A stretch of DNA of 7,375 nt from Bacteroidota bacterium. Its GTDB lineage: Bacteria > Bacteroidota > Bacteroidia > NS11-12g > UBA955. Below, in pieces: positions 1 through 6,622 of the stretch (position 1 is the stretch's first letter; each line of letters starts with the position of its first letter). The stretch spans positions 1 through 7,375 of the forward strand of contig JAIYBO010000145.1 in assembly GCA_027488495.1 (NCBI GenBank), in the 5' to 3' direction. Position numbers and translations under genes: made by a program. The notes under the pieces were generated by a model. It was not told the origin of the DNA, ran no database searches, and saw only the letters and a list, made by a program, of their open reading frames with translations.

Positions 1-561
1 AAAGTGTGAAAGGCATAACAATCCGCCGGTTAGTCCGAAAGTGAAAAACTGCCACCGAGATTCGTGTTTTATCGCCCTAACAAACAGGAGGGTGGTGAGT
101 ACACCCAAAAATAAAGTGAGGTTGTATGTTCTCGCCTCGTGGGCCAAAAAAGTGCTGTAATTGCTCGACAAAAACAGAATCGCAGCAATCATTCCAAGGC
201 TTGAATTTGCGGCGTTTTCGTTGGAGCGAGCCACATAAATCTGTGTTCCCAACACGTAAATCAAAGCCGTTGTTAGGCTGCTGAAAATCGCCGAAGGCAA
301 TCGAACAGAAAAAGCACTGTCGCCAAAAAAGCGCATCCAGTAATGAAGCATCCATTCAAATAGTGGCGGGTTGTTGCCGGAAGAAAGGTGGTGATAGATG
401 AGGCGGGGCGACATCTGGGCATGGTAGATGCTGAAGCATTCGTCAGACGTTAGACTCAAAAAATCCAGTCCAATGAGGTTGATGCCCAAGGCCAACAAAA
501 ACAGGGCAATGGCGATAAAGAGGGTACGTGTTGTTGAAACGGAAAGTACGCGGCTCAACAT
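1..561 (-). CDS. GT39/PMT-type membrane glycosyltransferase, N-terminal part (C-terminus beyond the left edge)
   Basis: I translated the minus strand from the ATG at 559-561; the frame stays open for 187 codons to the window edge, so the gene is cut by the window and not necessarily broken. Seen: a first membrane segment at residues about 14-32, then a loop with the acidic pair D40-E41 (LTSDECFS), the block NNPPLFEWMLHYW at 63-75, the RLPSAIF block at 87-93 leading into a second hydrophobic stretch, and HEARTYNLTLFLG at 141-153. This order (acidic pair in the first periplasmic loop, NPPL, RLPS, EAR.Y) is the signature of GT-C glycosyltransferases of the dolichyl/undecaprenyl-phosphate mannosyltransferase type (PMT_2, ArnT-like). 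Family members take a sugar from a polyprenyl phosphate and transfer it to protein, lipid A or a glycan outside the inner membrane. It starts 10 bp after the DPM1-like gene, which suggests one operon. The acceptor cannot be told from this part. Confidence 0.85.
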   Translation of the reverse strand, partial: MLSRVLSVSTTRTLFIAIALFLLALGINLIGLDFLSLTSDECFSIYHAQMSPRLIYHHLSSGNNPPLFEWMLHYWMRFFGDSAFSVRLPSAIFSSLTTALIYVLGTQIYVARSNENAANSSLGMIAAILFLSSNYSTFLAHEARTYNLTLFLGVLTTLLFVRAIKHESRWQFFTFGLTGGLLCLSHF

Positions 562-571
562 GTTGGCGCGA

Positions 572-1306
572 TTAAATTTTTCCGAAAATGCGCTTGATCT
601 TCAACTCAATCACACCCAACAAGGCTTCGCGGAAAATTTTGGTGCTCATTTTTGACGTGCCGGCGGTGCGATCTGTAAAGATGATGGGGTGCTCAACAAT
701 TTTGAAGCCCCTGCAATCGGAACGAAATTTCATTTCAATTTGAAAGGCATACCCACGGAATTTGATGTCGTCGATGCCAATGGTCTCGAGCACAGTTCGC
801 CTGTAACACACGAATCCAGCGGTGGTATCGGCAATTTTGAGGCCAGTTATGAATTGGACGTATTTGCTTGCATAGTAGCTCATGAGTACCCGTCCCATGG
901 GCCAATTGACCACGTTTACCACGCCGCCGTAATAGCGAGAACCCACACAAACATCGGCGCCGCCTTCACACTTGGCGATGAGGTTTGGCAGCTGATCTAC
1001 GGGGTGAGAGAAGTCGCAATCCATTTCGCAGATGTACTCGTATTTGCGTTCCAAAGCCCAATGGAAACCTGCGATATAAGCGGTGCCCAATCCGTTTTTG
1101 CCTTGGCGTTTTAGGATGTGCAATTTGGTTCTTTGGGTGTTGTATTGAGACATCATCGCATCCACTTGATTGGCAGTGCCATCGGGCGAATTGTCGTCAA
1201 CCACCAACAGGTCGATGTCTTTCTCTAGGGCCATTACGGTATGGACCATTCTTTCGATATTCTCGATTTCGTTGTAGGTTGGAATGATAACTAGATACTT
1301 CGACAT
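572..1306 (-). CDS. DPM1-like polyprenyl-phosphate mannosyl/glycosyl transferase (GT2)
   Basis: A 244-residue cytoplasmic GT-A fold enzyme of family GT2, close to dolichol/polyprenol monophosphomannose synthase. It would move a sugar from a nucleotide sugar (GDP-mannose in characterised relatives) to a polyprenyl phosphate. Seen: IPTYNEIENI at 8-17, VVDDNSPDGT at 35-44 (nucleotide binding), GKNGLGTAYIAGF at 69-81, the metal-binding DxD as D96-C-D98 in EMDCDFSH, VGSRYYGG after it, and DTTAGFVCYRR further on. No membrane segment follows the catalytic domain, so this is the short soluble or membrane-associated type, unlike GtrB or archaeal forms with C-terminal helices. The ATG at 1306 puts the first strand at residues 4-9, as usual in the family. 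It is divergent from the HAD phosphatase with under 40 bp between starts and is followed by the GT39 gene, its likely user. The sugar is inferred, not visible. Confidence 0.9.
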   Translation of the reverse strand: MSKYLVIIPTYNEIENIERMVHTVMALEKDIDLLVVDDNSPDGTANQVDAMMSQYNTQRTKLHILKRQGKNGLGTAYIAGFHWALERKYEYICEMDCDFSHPVDQLPNLIAKCEGGADVCVGSRYYGGVVNVVNWPMGRVLMSYYASKYVQFITGLKIADTTAGFVCYRRTVLETIGIDDIKFRGYAFQIEMKFRSDCRGFKIVEHPIIFTDRTAGTSKMSTKIFREALLGVIELKIKRIFGKI

Positions 1307-1344
1307 GCGATTCGGTGAGCGAAATTAAGTTATTTTGCAGGGAA

Positions 1345-1854
1345 ATGAAAAAAATGGGTGAATCACTGAACGTAAGAAAAGCTTTATTCCTCGATAGGGA
1401 TGGTGTAATCAACCACGATCCGGGCGATTATACCAAGTCGTTGGCTGAATTTACGGTGTTGCCTGGGGTGATTGATACATTAAAAGTATGGCATGATTTG
1501 GGTTATTTACTGATCGTGGTAACCAATCAAGGGGGATTGGCGAAGGGTTTGTACGAGGAGGCCGATGTTCATGCAATGCATCAGTATTTTCAAGGATTGT
1601 GCGTGCAAGCGGGTTTTTCTATAGCTCATTTTTATTTCTGTCCACACCACCCAGATTACAACGGCAAATGTTTGTGCCGGAAGCCTGGCAGTTTGATGAT
1701 TGAAAAAGGACTGCATAAATTTGGTTTGTCGGCAGAGGCTTGCTTGATTGTGGGCGATAAGCAGCGTGATTTGGATGCGGCTGCTGCGGCGGGCGTGGAT
1801 GGTGTTTTGATCGATACAAACGCCAGAATCCCTTTGCCAGAGGAAATTTTGTAA
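1345..1854 (+). CDS. HAD-IIIA phosphatase with zinc loop (GmhB / HisB-N type)
   Basis: A 169-residue HAD-superfamily phosphatase. Numbered from the ATG at 1345: nucleophile and acid D17 and D19 in FLDRDGVIN, motif II TNQ at 60-62, zinc-binding C99-x-H101 and C109-x-C111 followed by RKP with K113 as the motif III lysine, and motif IV GDKQRD with D138 and D142. The C-x-H...C-x-C loop is diagnostic for D-glycero-D-manno-heptose-1,7-bisphosphate 7-phosphatase (GmhB) and the related HisB N-terminal histidinol phosphatase. The neighbouring glycan genes and lack of his biosynthesis genes favour a heptose or other sugar-bisphosphate substrate, but this is inference; the loop is short, as in HisB-N. 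The start is uncertain: GTG 1315, ATG 1345 and ATG 1354 are in frame. AGGG at 1340-1343 sits better spaced for 1354, and 1315 would give an unusually long N-terminus. All catalytic residues are kept with any start. Confidence 0.85.
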   Translation: MKKMGESLNVRKALFLDRDGVINHDPGDYTKSLAEFTVLPGVIDTLKVWHDLGYLLIVVTNQGGLAKGLYEEADVHAMHQYFQGLCVQAGFSIAHFYFCPHHPDYNGKCLCRKPGSLMIEKGLHKFGLSAEACLIVGDKQRDLDAAAAAGVDGVLIDTNARIPLPEEIL

Positions 1855-1878
1855 TTGTTTCAAATTGGGTTGAAACAA
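1855..1878. repeat. 9-bp inverted repeat after the HAD phosphatase stop codon
   Basis: TTGTTTCAA (1855-1863) and its exact complement TTGAAACAA (1870-1878) are separated by 6 bp, starting at the base after the TAA stop. The arms are AT-rich and no T-run follows directly, so an intrinsic terminator is possible but not compelling. A third copy of the same 9-mer lies at 1904-1912, which favours a protein-binding site over a simple hairpin. The repeat is seen; its role is inferred. Confidence 0.6.
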
Positions 1879-1898
1879 GATTGCAAAAGTTTTTAATG

Positions 1899-1906
1899 TA
1901 TTTTTG
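1899..1906 (+). promoter_or_regulatory. Candidate Bacteroidota -7 element for the pirin gene, overlapped by a TTGTTTCAA copy
   Basis: TATTTTTG matches the Bacteroidota -7 consensus TAnnTTTG at every fixed position and ends 23 bp before the pirin ATG at 1930. The nearest upstream TTG triplets (1881-1883 and 1870-1872) give spacers of 15 and 26 bp, outside the usual range of about 17-23, so the -33 element is unclear. The third TTGTTTCAA (1904-1912) overlaps the box. It lies in a slightly different small palindrome, TTTGTT-TC-AACAAA at 1903-1916, where a bound repressor would block transcription. Confidence 0.4.
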
Positions 1907-1929
1907 TTTCAACAAATATTGGCGATAGC

Positions 1930-2637
1930 ATGAAATACAAATTTCACCCGGCTGCTGAGCGCGGCGTTAACAAAATGGCATGGTTGGATTCAAAATTCAG
2001 CTTCAGTTTTGCGCATTGGTACGACCCTCAGAAGATTCATTTTGGCGCTTTGCGTGTATTGAACGATGATGTTATTGCGCCGAGTATGGGCTTTGGGATG
2101 CATCCTCATGATAATATGGAGATTGTGACCATCATGCTTTCGGGCGAGTTACAGCACAAAGACTCCATGGGGCATACTGCAGTGATCAAGGCGGGCGAAG
2201 TTCAACACATGACGGCGGGAACTGGTATTATGCACAGCGAGGTAAATAGCAGTTCGGTGGAAGAGAGCAAGTTGTTGCAACTTTGGGTTTTTCCAAGGGC
2301 TCACAATTTAACGCCGAGTTACGATCAGCGATATTTTGATGCAGCGGACCGAAAGGATGCTTGGCAATTTTTGGTTACCCCCGAGGGTGGTAGTTCCATC
2401 AAGGCTCAGCAAGATACGTATTTTGTTCGCCGCGAGATGACCGCGGGTTCTCAAGGTGATTACGAATTACATGGGGAATACCAAGGTGCCTATGTTTTTG
2501 TGATTGAAGGCTCAGTGGAAGTAAATGGTCACACTTTGGGGCGGCGCGATGCTTTGGGCATTTGGGAGGTAGATCAACTGAATATCATCGCATCTGAAAA
2601 TGCAGATGTATTGGTGGTTGAGGTTCCTATGCGTTGA
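1930..2637 (+). CDS. Pirin family protein (YhhW-like bicupin)
   Basis: A 235-residue cytosolic bicupin of the pirin family. The N-terminal cupin has the metal-binding residues of YhhW-type pirins: H58 and H60 in GMHPHDNME, and H102 and E104 in TGIMHSEV. Residues 29-45 (AHWYDP to LRVLND) are also typical of the family N-terminus. The C-terminal half (about 140-235) is a second cupin without the full ligand set, as usual in this family. YhhW and human pirin show quercetin 2,3-dioxygenase activity in vitro, but the physiological substrate in bacteria is generally unknown, so no reaction is assigned. Length is normal. The gene ends in tandem TGA TAG stops and converges on the thioredoxin gene with 11 bp between. 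The upstream gap has a -7 box and a three-copy 9-mer, suggesting its own regulated promoter and not simple read-through from the phosphatase gene. Confidence 0.93.
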   Translation: MKYKFHPAAERGVNKMAWLDSKFSFSFAHWYDPQKIHFGALRVLNDDVIAPSMGFGMHPHDNMEIVTIMLSGELQHKDSMGHTAVIKAGEVQHMTAGTGIMHSEVNSSSVEESKLLQLWVFPRAHNLTPSYDQRYFDAADRKDAWQFLVTPEGGSSIKAQQDTYFVRREMTAGSQGDYELHGEYQGAYVFVIEGSVEVNGHTLGRRDALGIWEVDQLNIIASENADVLVVEVPMR

Positions 2638-2648
2638 TAGGGCGCTGA

Positions 2649-3152
2649 TTATTTGGCCAATTCGGCAATATGCGCTTCTAGTTCCGCTTCGGCGCCTGGG
2701 GTATACCCTTGGTGTGAGTAAACCATTTTGCCGTTTTTATCGAACACGAAAGTCATGGGCGGGTTGTTCACGTTCATGGCGCGGGCCAAATCCATGTTCT
2801 CATCGAGGATGATTTGGTACTGCCAATTTTCTGCCAAGACTTTGGGCTTCACTTTGCGGCTGTTTCTGGCGTCATCGATACTCACTGCTACCAGTTTTAC
2901 ATTGTATTTGCTCTGCCAATCGCTGTAAAGTTCGTCGATGGCTTGCAATTCTTTGATACAGGGTCCGCACCAAGTTGCCCAAAACGATACCACGGTAATT
3001 TTTCCTTTTTCAACGGTTGTATTGAAGTTGATGGGCGCGCCATCGATGTCTTTCACTTGCACTGAAGGTGCATCTTGGTTGGCATCTTGAGCGAACATTT
3101 GTGGTACAAATGCCATGAGGGCGAACAGCAAAGAAGTAATGTGTTTTTTCAT
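2649..3152 (-). CDS. Exported TlpA/ResA-like thiol-disulfide oxidoreductase
   Basis: A 167-residue thioredoxin-fold protein. Residues 1-21 form a classical signal peptide: KK at 2-3, a hydrophobic core to about residue 16, and a probable cleavage site after MFA at 19-21. The mature part starts with the short linker and beta-hairpin region of AlkhP-TSA/TlpA proteins and carries the redox site W61-C62-G63-P64-C65 in FWATWCGPC. The likely cis-proline is P132 in NNPPMTF, before the last sheet strands. Such proteins keep periplasmic cysteines reduced or serve cytochrome c maturation and oxidative-stress defence; the partner cannot be told here. There is no lipobox cysteine, so it is predicted soluble in the periplasm. 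It is a single-gene unit, convergent with pirin and divergent from hisS across a 100-bp gap. A perfect TAnnTTTG box lies 5 bp before its ATG. Confidence 0.92.
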   Translation of the reverse strand: MKKHITSLLFALMAFVPQMFAQDANQDAPSVQVKDIDGAPINFNTTVEKGKITVVSFWATWCGPCIKELQAIDELYSDWQSKYNVKLVAVSIDDARNSRKVKPKVLAENWQYQIILDENMDLARAMNVNNPPMTFVFDKNGKMVYSHQGYTPGAEAELEAHIAELAK

Positions 3153-3157
3153 CGTGG

Positions 3158-3165
3158 CAAAAGTA
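3158..3165 (-). promoter_or_regulatory. Candidate -7 element of the thioredoxin gene
   Basis: On the minus strand TACTTTTG fits TAnnTTTG exactly and ends 5 bp before the ATG at 3152. A TTG at 3183-3181 lies 15 bp upstream, slightly closer than usual. If used, transcription would begin at or very near the start codon, giving a leaderless or nearly leaderless mRNA. This is pattern matching only. Confidence 0.35.
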
Positions 3166-3194
3166 TTTCAAATTTGGTGCCAAAACAGATTCAT

Positions 3195-3206
3195 TTTTTG
3201 CAAAAA
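3195..3206. repeat. 12-bp perfect palindrome in the tlpA-like/hisS divergent gap
   Basis: TTTTTGCAAAAA is fully self-complementary and lies near the middle of the 100-bp divergent intergenic region. A second short dyad, TTTGG-TG-CCAAA, lies at 3173-3184. Both could be operator half-sites, but A/T-rich palindromes of this length arise by chance fairly often. Confidence 0.4.
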
Positions 3207-3252
3207 TCGCAACTGATTTACGGCTTTGGCTGTTGGGTGTTAACTTCGCAAC

Positions 3253-4635
3253 ATGGAAAAGCCCAGTTTGCCGTCCGGAACCCGAGATTTTTCACCCCGT
3301 GTGATGCAGCGCAGAAAATATATCACTTCGGTGATGGAGCGTGTGTTTGTGTCTCATGGTTTTGGTGCCTTGGAAACCCCGTCGTTGGAAAACCTGCGCA
3401 CTTTACAAGGTAAATATGGCAATGAGGGCGATCAGCTGTTGTTCAAAGTGTTGAATTCCGGTGATTTTTTGTCGAAGGCAGATCCCGCGTTGTTGGCTGC
3501 CAAAGATAGCAAAGGGTTAACGCCACAGATTTCGGATCGTGGGCTGCGTTATGATTTAACGGTTCCTTTGGCTCGTTTTGTGGTGATGAATCGCAACGAA
3601 ATTGTGTTTCCATTTAAGCGTTATCAGATGCAGCCGGTTTGGCGTGCAGATCGCCCACAGAAGGGGAGGTATCGTGAGTTTTGGCAGTGCGATATAGATG
3701 TTGTAGGGGCTAATTCAGTGGTTTCAGAGGCAGAATTGGTAGAGATGTATTTGGAGGTGTTTGCCGCATTGGATTTGGGCGTGAAGATTCGGATCAATCA
3801 TCGCGGAATTTTGGATGCATTCATGGGTGTCTTGGGAACCGTAGAGAATTGGAATGCGTTCATGGTCATCATTGATAAAGCCGATAAAATTGGGTTTGAG
3901 GGTGTTGCCAAAGAATTGGAGGAAAAGGGTTTGTCGATGGCGTTAACGGCTTGGAAATGGCTTTGGGATAGTAAATCGGTGAGTGGCAATACTGGGAAAA
4001 TGTTGTTGGCAAGTGGTGCCGAGTTTTTGCAATGCGAGGCTTTGGCGAAGGGCTTGGGTGAGTTGGAGAAGATATTTGGATTGTTGGGTGATTCTACCCA
4101 TGTGGAATTGGATTTCACGTTGGCCAGGGGCTTGAGTTATTACACAGGTGCGGTGTTCGAAGTTGAAGCTACTGATGTTCGATTGCCTGCGGATTTTAGA
4201 TTGGGAAGCATTGGTGGCGGCGGCAGGTACGATAATTTAACGGGTGTTTTTGGCTTGAAGGATGTTTCTGGGGTAGGCGTGAGTTTCGGCTTGGATCGGG
4301 TATACGATACGATGGAGGCGGCGGGATTGTTCGATGCGATGGAACAAGCGGTTGGAGGGGTTTTGGTTTGCGCGATGGATGCATCGTGTGAGGTGTTTGG
4401 TGCTGGAGTGGCTCGTGCGCTTCGCGCAAAGGGCTTTACCGCTGAAATGTATCCCGGTACGCCCAAATTGAAAAAACAGTTGGATTATGCGAACGACAAA
4501 AAAATGGGCTTTGCGGTCATCATCGGAAACGAGGAGTTGCAAGCAAATAAAGTAGCGCTCAAGAATTTGGTGTCGGGTGAACAAGTGGCAGGCTCAGTGG
4601 AGGAAATCACTGCGTTCATTGCGGCTTCGATATAA
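3253..4635 (+). CDS. hisS: Histidine--tRNA ligase
   Basis: A 460-residue cytosolic class II aminoacyl-tRNA synthetase that attaches histidine to tRNA-His using ATP. Seen in order: the N-terminal PSGTRDFSP (5-15) typical of HisRS; motif 1 helix region about 20-50; motif 2 with R131 and the flipping loop to R141-E142-F143 (WRADRPQKGRYREFWQ); the histidine-specific LARGLSYYTG at 290-299; GGGGRYDNL from 321; motif 3 GLDR at 346-349 with R349. The C-terminal anticodon-binding domain spans about 365-460 (VLVCAMD, later KLKKQLDYAN and FAVIIGNEE). The insert before motif 2 (KDSKGLTPQISDRGLRYDLTVP) is common in Bacteroidota enzymes and explains the length above the roughly 420 of E. coli. The ATG at 3253 fits the conserved N-terminus; TAACTTCG (3241-3248) just upstream is a near match to a -7 box. 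Confidence 0.98.
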   Translation: MEKPSLPSGTRDFSPRVMQRRKYITSVMERVFVSHGFGALETPSLENLRTLQGKYGNEGDQLLFKVLNSGDFLSKADPALLAAKDSKGLTPQISDRGLRYDLTVPLARFVVMNRNEIVFPFKRYQMQPVWRADRPQKGRYREFWQCDIDVVGANSVVSEAELVEMYLEVFAALDLGVKIRINHRGILDAFMGVLGTVENWNAFMVIIDKADKIGFEGVAKELEEKGLSMALTAWKWLWDSKSVSGNTGKMLLASGAEFLQCEALAKGLGELEKIFGLLGDSTHVELDFTLARGLSYYTGAVFEVEATDVRLPADFRLGSIGGGGRYDNLTGVFGLKDVSGVGVSFGLDRVYDTMEAAGLFDAMEQAVGGVLVCAMDASCEVFGAGVARALRAKGFTAEMYPGTPKLKKQLDYANDKKMGFAVIIGNEELQANKVALKNLVSGEQVAGSVEEITAFIAASI

Positions 4636-4674
4636 ATTGAAATAGACTTTTTATTAAACGATTAAAATTACAAA

Positions 4675-6138
4675 ATGAAATCATTTTATACTTTGCAGGA
4701 AGCCATTGAGGCATTGCAGCAGCCCGTTGAATTGTCGACGGATGTTCGGGAGCGGATGGATCGCAGCGTGGCATTTTTGCAATCTTACTTAGATAAAGCA
4801 ACTTCACCGGTTTACGGTGTAAATACGGGTTTTGGTTCCTTGCAAAATGTTGAAATTTCCAGAGAGGATTTGTCGGCCCTGCAAGAAAATTTGCTCATCA
4901 CACATGCTGCAGGCGTGGGTAAACCCTTGGCGTTTGAGCTGGTTCGAAATATGCTTTGGCTCAAAATGCTCAACATGAGCAAGGGGTATTCGGCGATTCG
5001 TCCCGAGATATTCGAAAAACTATCGGCGATGTACAACCAAGGATGGTTTCCGGTGGTAACGGAGCAGGGATCGCTCGGTGCCTCTGGCGACCTCGCACCC
5101 CTTTCTCAAATGGTGCTTCCCCTGATTGGAAAGGGATATTTGAGACACCCCCAGCACGGTGAAATTTCAGGTGAGCAATGGCTGGCCCAAAACAATTGGA
5201 AGCCTTTGCAACTTGGACCCAAAGAGGCGTTGGGATTGATCAATGGAACCCAATTCATGCTGGCCCATGCGGTGGAAGCTTACCGCAGAATCAGACAAAT
5301 TTTCAAGCAATTACCCAAAGTGAGTGCTTTGAGCGTGGATGCTTTTGACTGCAGGATGGACCCCTTTCAATCGCCAATACATCGCGTAAGGCCTCATGCT
5401 GGACAGATATCAGCGGCCGCAGAAATTCGCGCGATTTTAGAAAATTCGCCCATCGCCAAGCAGCCCAAAAAACAAGTGCAAGACCCTTACAGTTTCCGCT
5501 GTATTCCTCAGGTTCATGGTGCCTCTTACGATGCCTTGGATCATTGTTTGGATGTGTGGGAAACCGAGTTGAATTCGGTGACGGACAATCCCAATGTGTT
5601 TGAAGAGGAAGATTGTGTGTTGAGCGGGGGGAATTTCCACGGTCAGCCCTTGGCTTTGACCTTGGATTACGCTGCGATGGCATTGTCTGAATTGGGTAGT
5701 ATTAGTGAGCGGAGGACGTATTTGTTGGTGAGCGGACAGCGGGGCTTATCGCCCTATTTGGCCGATGGTGCAGGGTTGGACAGTGGATATATGATTGCTC
5801 AATATAGTGCAGCGGCATTGGCATCGCAGAACAAGCAATTGTGTACACCGGCATCGGTGGATAGCATTATGAGTTCGAACGGACAAGAAGACCATGTGAG
5901 TATGGGGGCGAATGCGGCGACCAAGTTGTTGAGGGTTATTGAGAACGTTGAGAATATTTTGGCGGTGGAGTGGCTGTGTGGGGTGGCTGCCTTAAAGCAA
6001 CGTGAAATGCAAACTGCGCCTGAATTACAACATGAGGTGGATGCATTTTTGGCTGCCTACGAGATCAATCACAAGGTGGTTCCGATGCAGGAGTTGATTG
6101 CTTCGGCCAAGGGTTGGTTGTTTCCCAAGATGGGTTGA
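4675..6138 (+). CDS. hutH: Histidine ammonia-lyase
   Basis: A 487-residue member of the aromatic amino acid lyase family, which uses the self-made MIO electrophile to convert L-histidine to trans-urocanate and ammonia, the first step of histidine catabolism. MIO forms from A136-S137-G138 in GSLGASGDLAPLS. Other active-site residues are intact: Y47 in VYGVNTGFG, H77 in ITHAAG (the selectivity position that is His in histidine lyases), N190 in NGTQ, Q269/Y272/R275 in QDPYSFRC, F321 in NFHGQP and E405 in QEDHVSM. The QEDHVSM and QDPYS blocks favour histidine over tyrosine or phenylalanine lyase. Length is near the usual 490-510. It starts 39 bp after hisS in the same direction, so co-transcription is likely. 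None of hutU, hutI or hutG lies within the window, so the rest of the pathway must be elsewhere or absent. Confidence 0.95.
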   Translation: MKSFYTLQEAIEALQQPVELSTDVRERMDRSVAFLQSYLDKATSPVYGVNTGFGSLQNVEISREDLSALQENLLITHAAGVGKPLAFELVRNMLWLKMLNMSKGYSAIRPEIFEKLSAMYNQGWFPVVTEQGSLGASGDLAPLSQMVLPLIGKGYLRHPQHGEISGEQWLAQNNWKPLQLGPKEALGLINGTQFMLAHAVEAYRRIRQIFKQLPKVSALSVDAFDCRMDPFQSPIHRVRPHAGQISAAAEIRAILENSPIAKQPKKQVQDPYSFRCIPQVHGASYDALDHCLDVWETELNSVTDNPNVFEEEDCVLSGGNFHGQPLALTLDYAAMALSELGSISERRTYLLVSGQRGLSPYLADGAGLDSGYMIAQYSAAALASQNKQLCTPASVDSIMSSNGQEDHVSMGANAATKLLRVIENVENILAVEWLCGVAALKQREMQTAPELQHEVDAFLAAYEINHKVVPMQELIASAKGWLFPKMG

Positions 6139-6164
6139 TTTTTGCCGAAGCTTGTCGAAAAATC
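6137..6164 (+). terminator. Possible hairpin terminator at the hutH stop codon
   Basis: GATTTTT (6137-6143) pairs with AAAAATC (6158-6164), and CGA (6146-6148) can pair with TCG (6155-6157) after a 2-base bulge, giving an imperfect hairpin that begins inside the TGA stop. The stem is AT-rich and no clear T-run follows, so termination is only suggested. Confidence 0.3.
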
Positions 6165-6196
6165 GAGAGACTGAAAATCGACTTTAGAGAATCTCA

Positions 6197-6622
6197 ATGG
6201 AAAAATTAATCACATTAGTTTCTTTTTCGCTGTTTGTTGGAATTCTATTATGTCCGATTCTTTTATTGAGAAAAATAAAAACGACAAAAATCAGGTATAA
6301 ATTTCTTGCCTATTTGACAATTGGTTTATTTCTAAATGCAGTAATTGTATTTGTATTTGCATGGTGGAGTTATATTTCTGACTTAATGCTACTTGAACAT
6401 TATGGGTATGATATTGACGGAATGAATGAAACCGAATTTTATGGAAATGTTATTCCTGAGAATATGGACAAAGTGAAAAGTATCCAAAGAAGTATTATGG
6501 GGATAGATTGGCCTTTGAAGGCCATTTTTGCATTCGTATTTTGTTCACCTTGGATCATTGTTGTTTATTTTGTTTTTTATCTAACAGATAAAATCAAATT
6601 AAACAAACTGAAAAATCAATAA
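6197..6622 (+). CDS. Small three-TM inner-membrane protein of unknown function
   Basis: I do not recognise this 141-residue protein. It has three hydrophobic segments: residues about 7-24, 37-60 and 107-130. Basic stretches after the first (RKIKTTKIRYK, 25-35) and at the C-terminus (KIKLNKLKNQ) suggest that both face the cytoplasm, so the N-terminus would be outside. An extracytoplasmic loop of about 45 residues (61-105) is acidic and polar (NETEFYGNVIPENMD) and ends in MGIDWPLKAIF. No catalytic motif or lipobox is visible. Base composition is unlike its neighbours: bases 6241-6480 contain 69 G or C of 240 (29%), against 130 of 240 (54%) at 5041-5280 in hutH. That suggests separate, possibly recent, acquisition. 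The ATG at 6197 lies 58 bp after hutH, behind the hairpin, with no clear promoter. Real coding is supported by the coherent membrane topology. Confidence 0.7.
   Translation: MEKLITLVSFSLFVGILLCPILLLRKIKTTKIRYKFLAYLTIGLFLNAVIVFVFAWWSYISDLMLLEHYGYDIDGMNETEFYGNVIPENMDKVKSIQRSIMGIDWPLKAIFAFVFCSPWIIVVYFVFYLTDKIKLNKLKNQ

Noticed and set aside
689..1287. Plus-strand open frames opposite the DPM1-like gene
   Set aside because: They lie entirely over a well-supported GT2 gene and show no motif of their own.
1315..1344. GTG start for the HAD phosphatase
   Set aside because: It would place the nucleophile at residue 27 behind a non-conserved extension and take up the divergent promoter gap; the ATG at 1345 or 1354 is more likely.
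3798..4584. Several long minus-strand open frames opposite hisS
   Set aside because: hisS is certain in the plus strand; the antisense frames are low-complexity, proline- and serine-rich translations expected from the complement of its codon usage.
4675..6138. Tyrosine ammonia-lyase of a flexirubin or aryl-polyene pigment cluster
   Set aside because: H77, the QDPYS and QEDHVSM blocks and overall similarity fit histidine ammonia-lyase, and no pigment genes are nearby.
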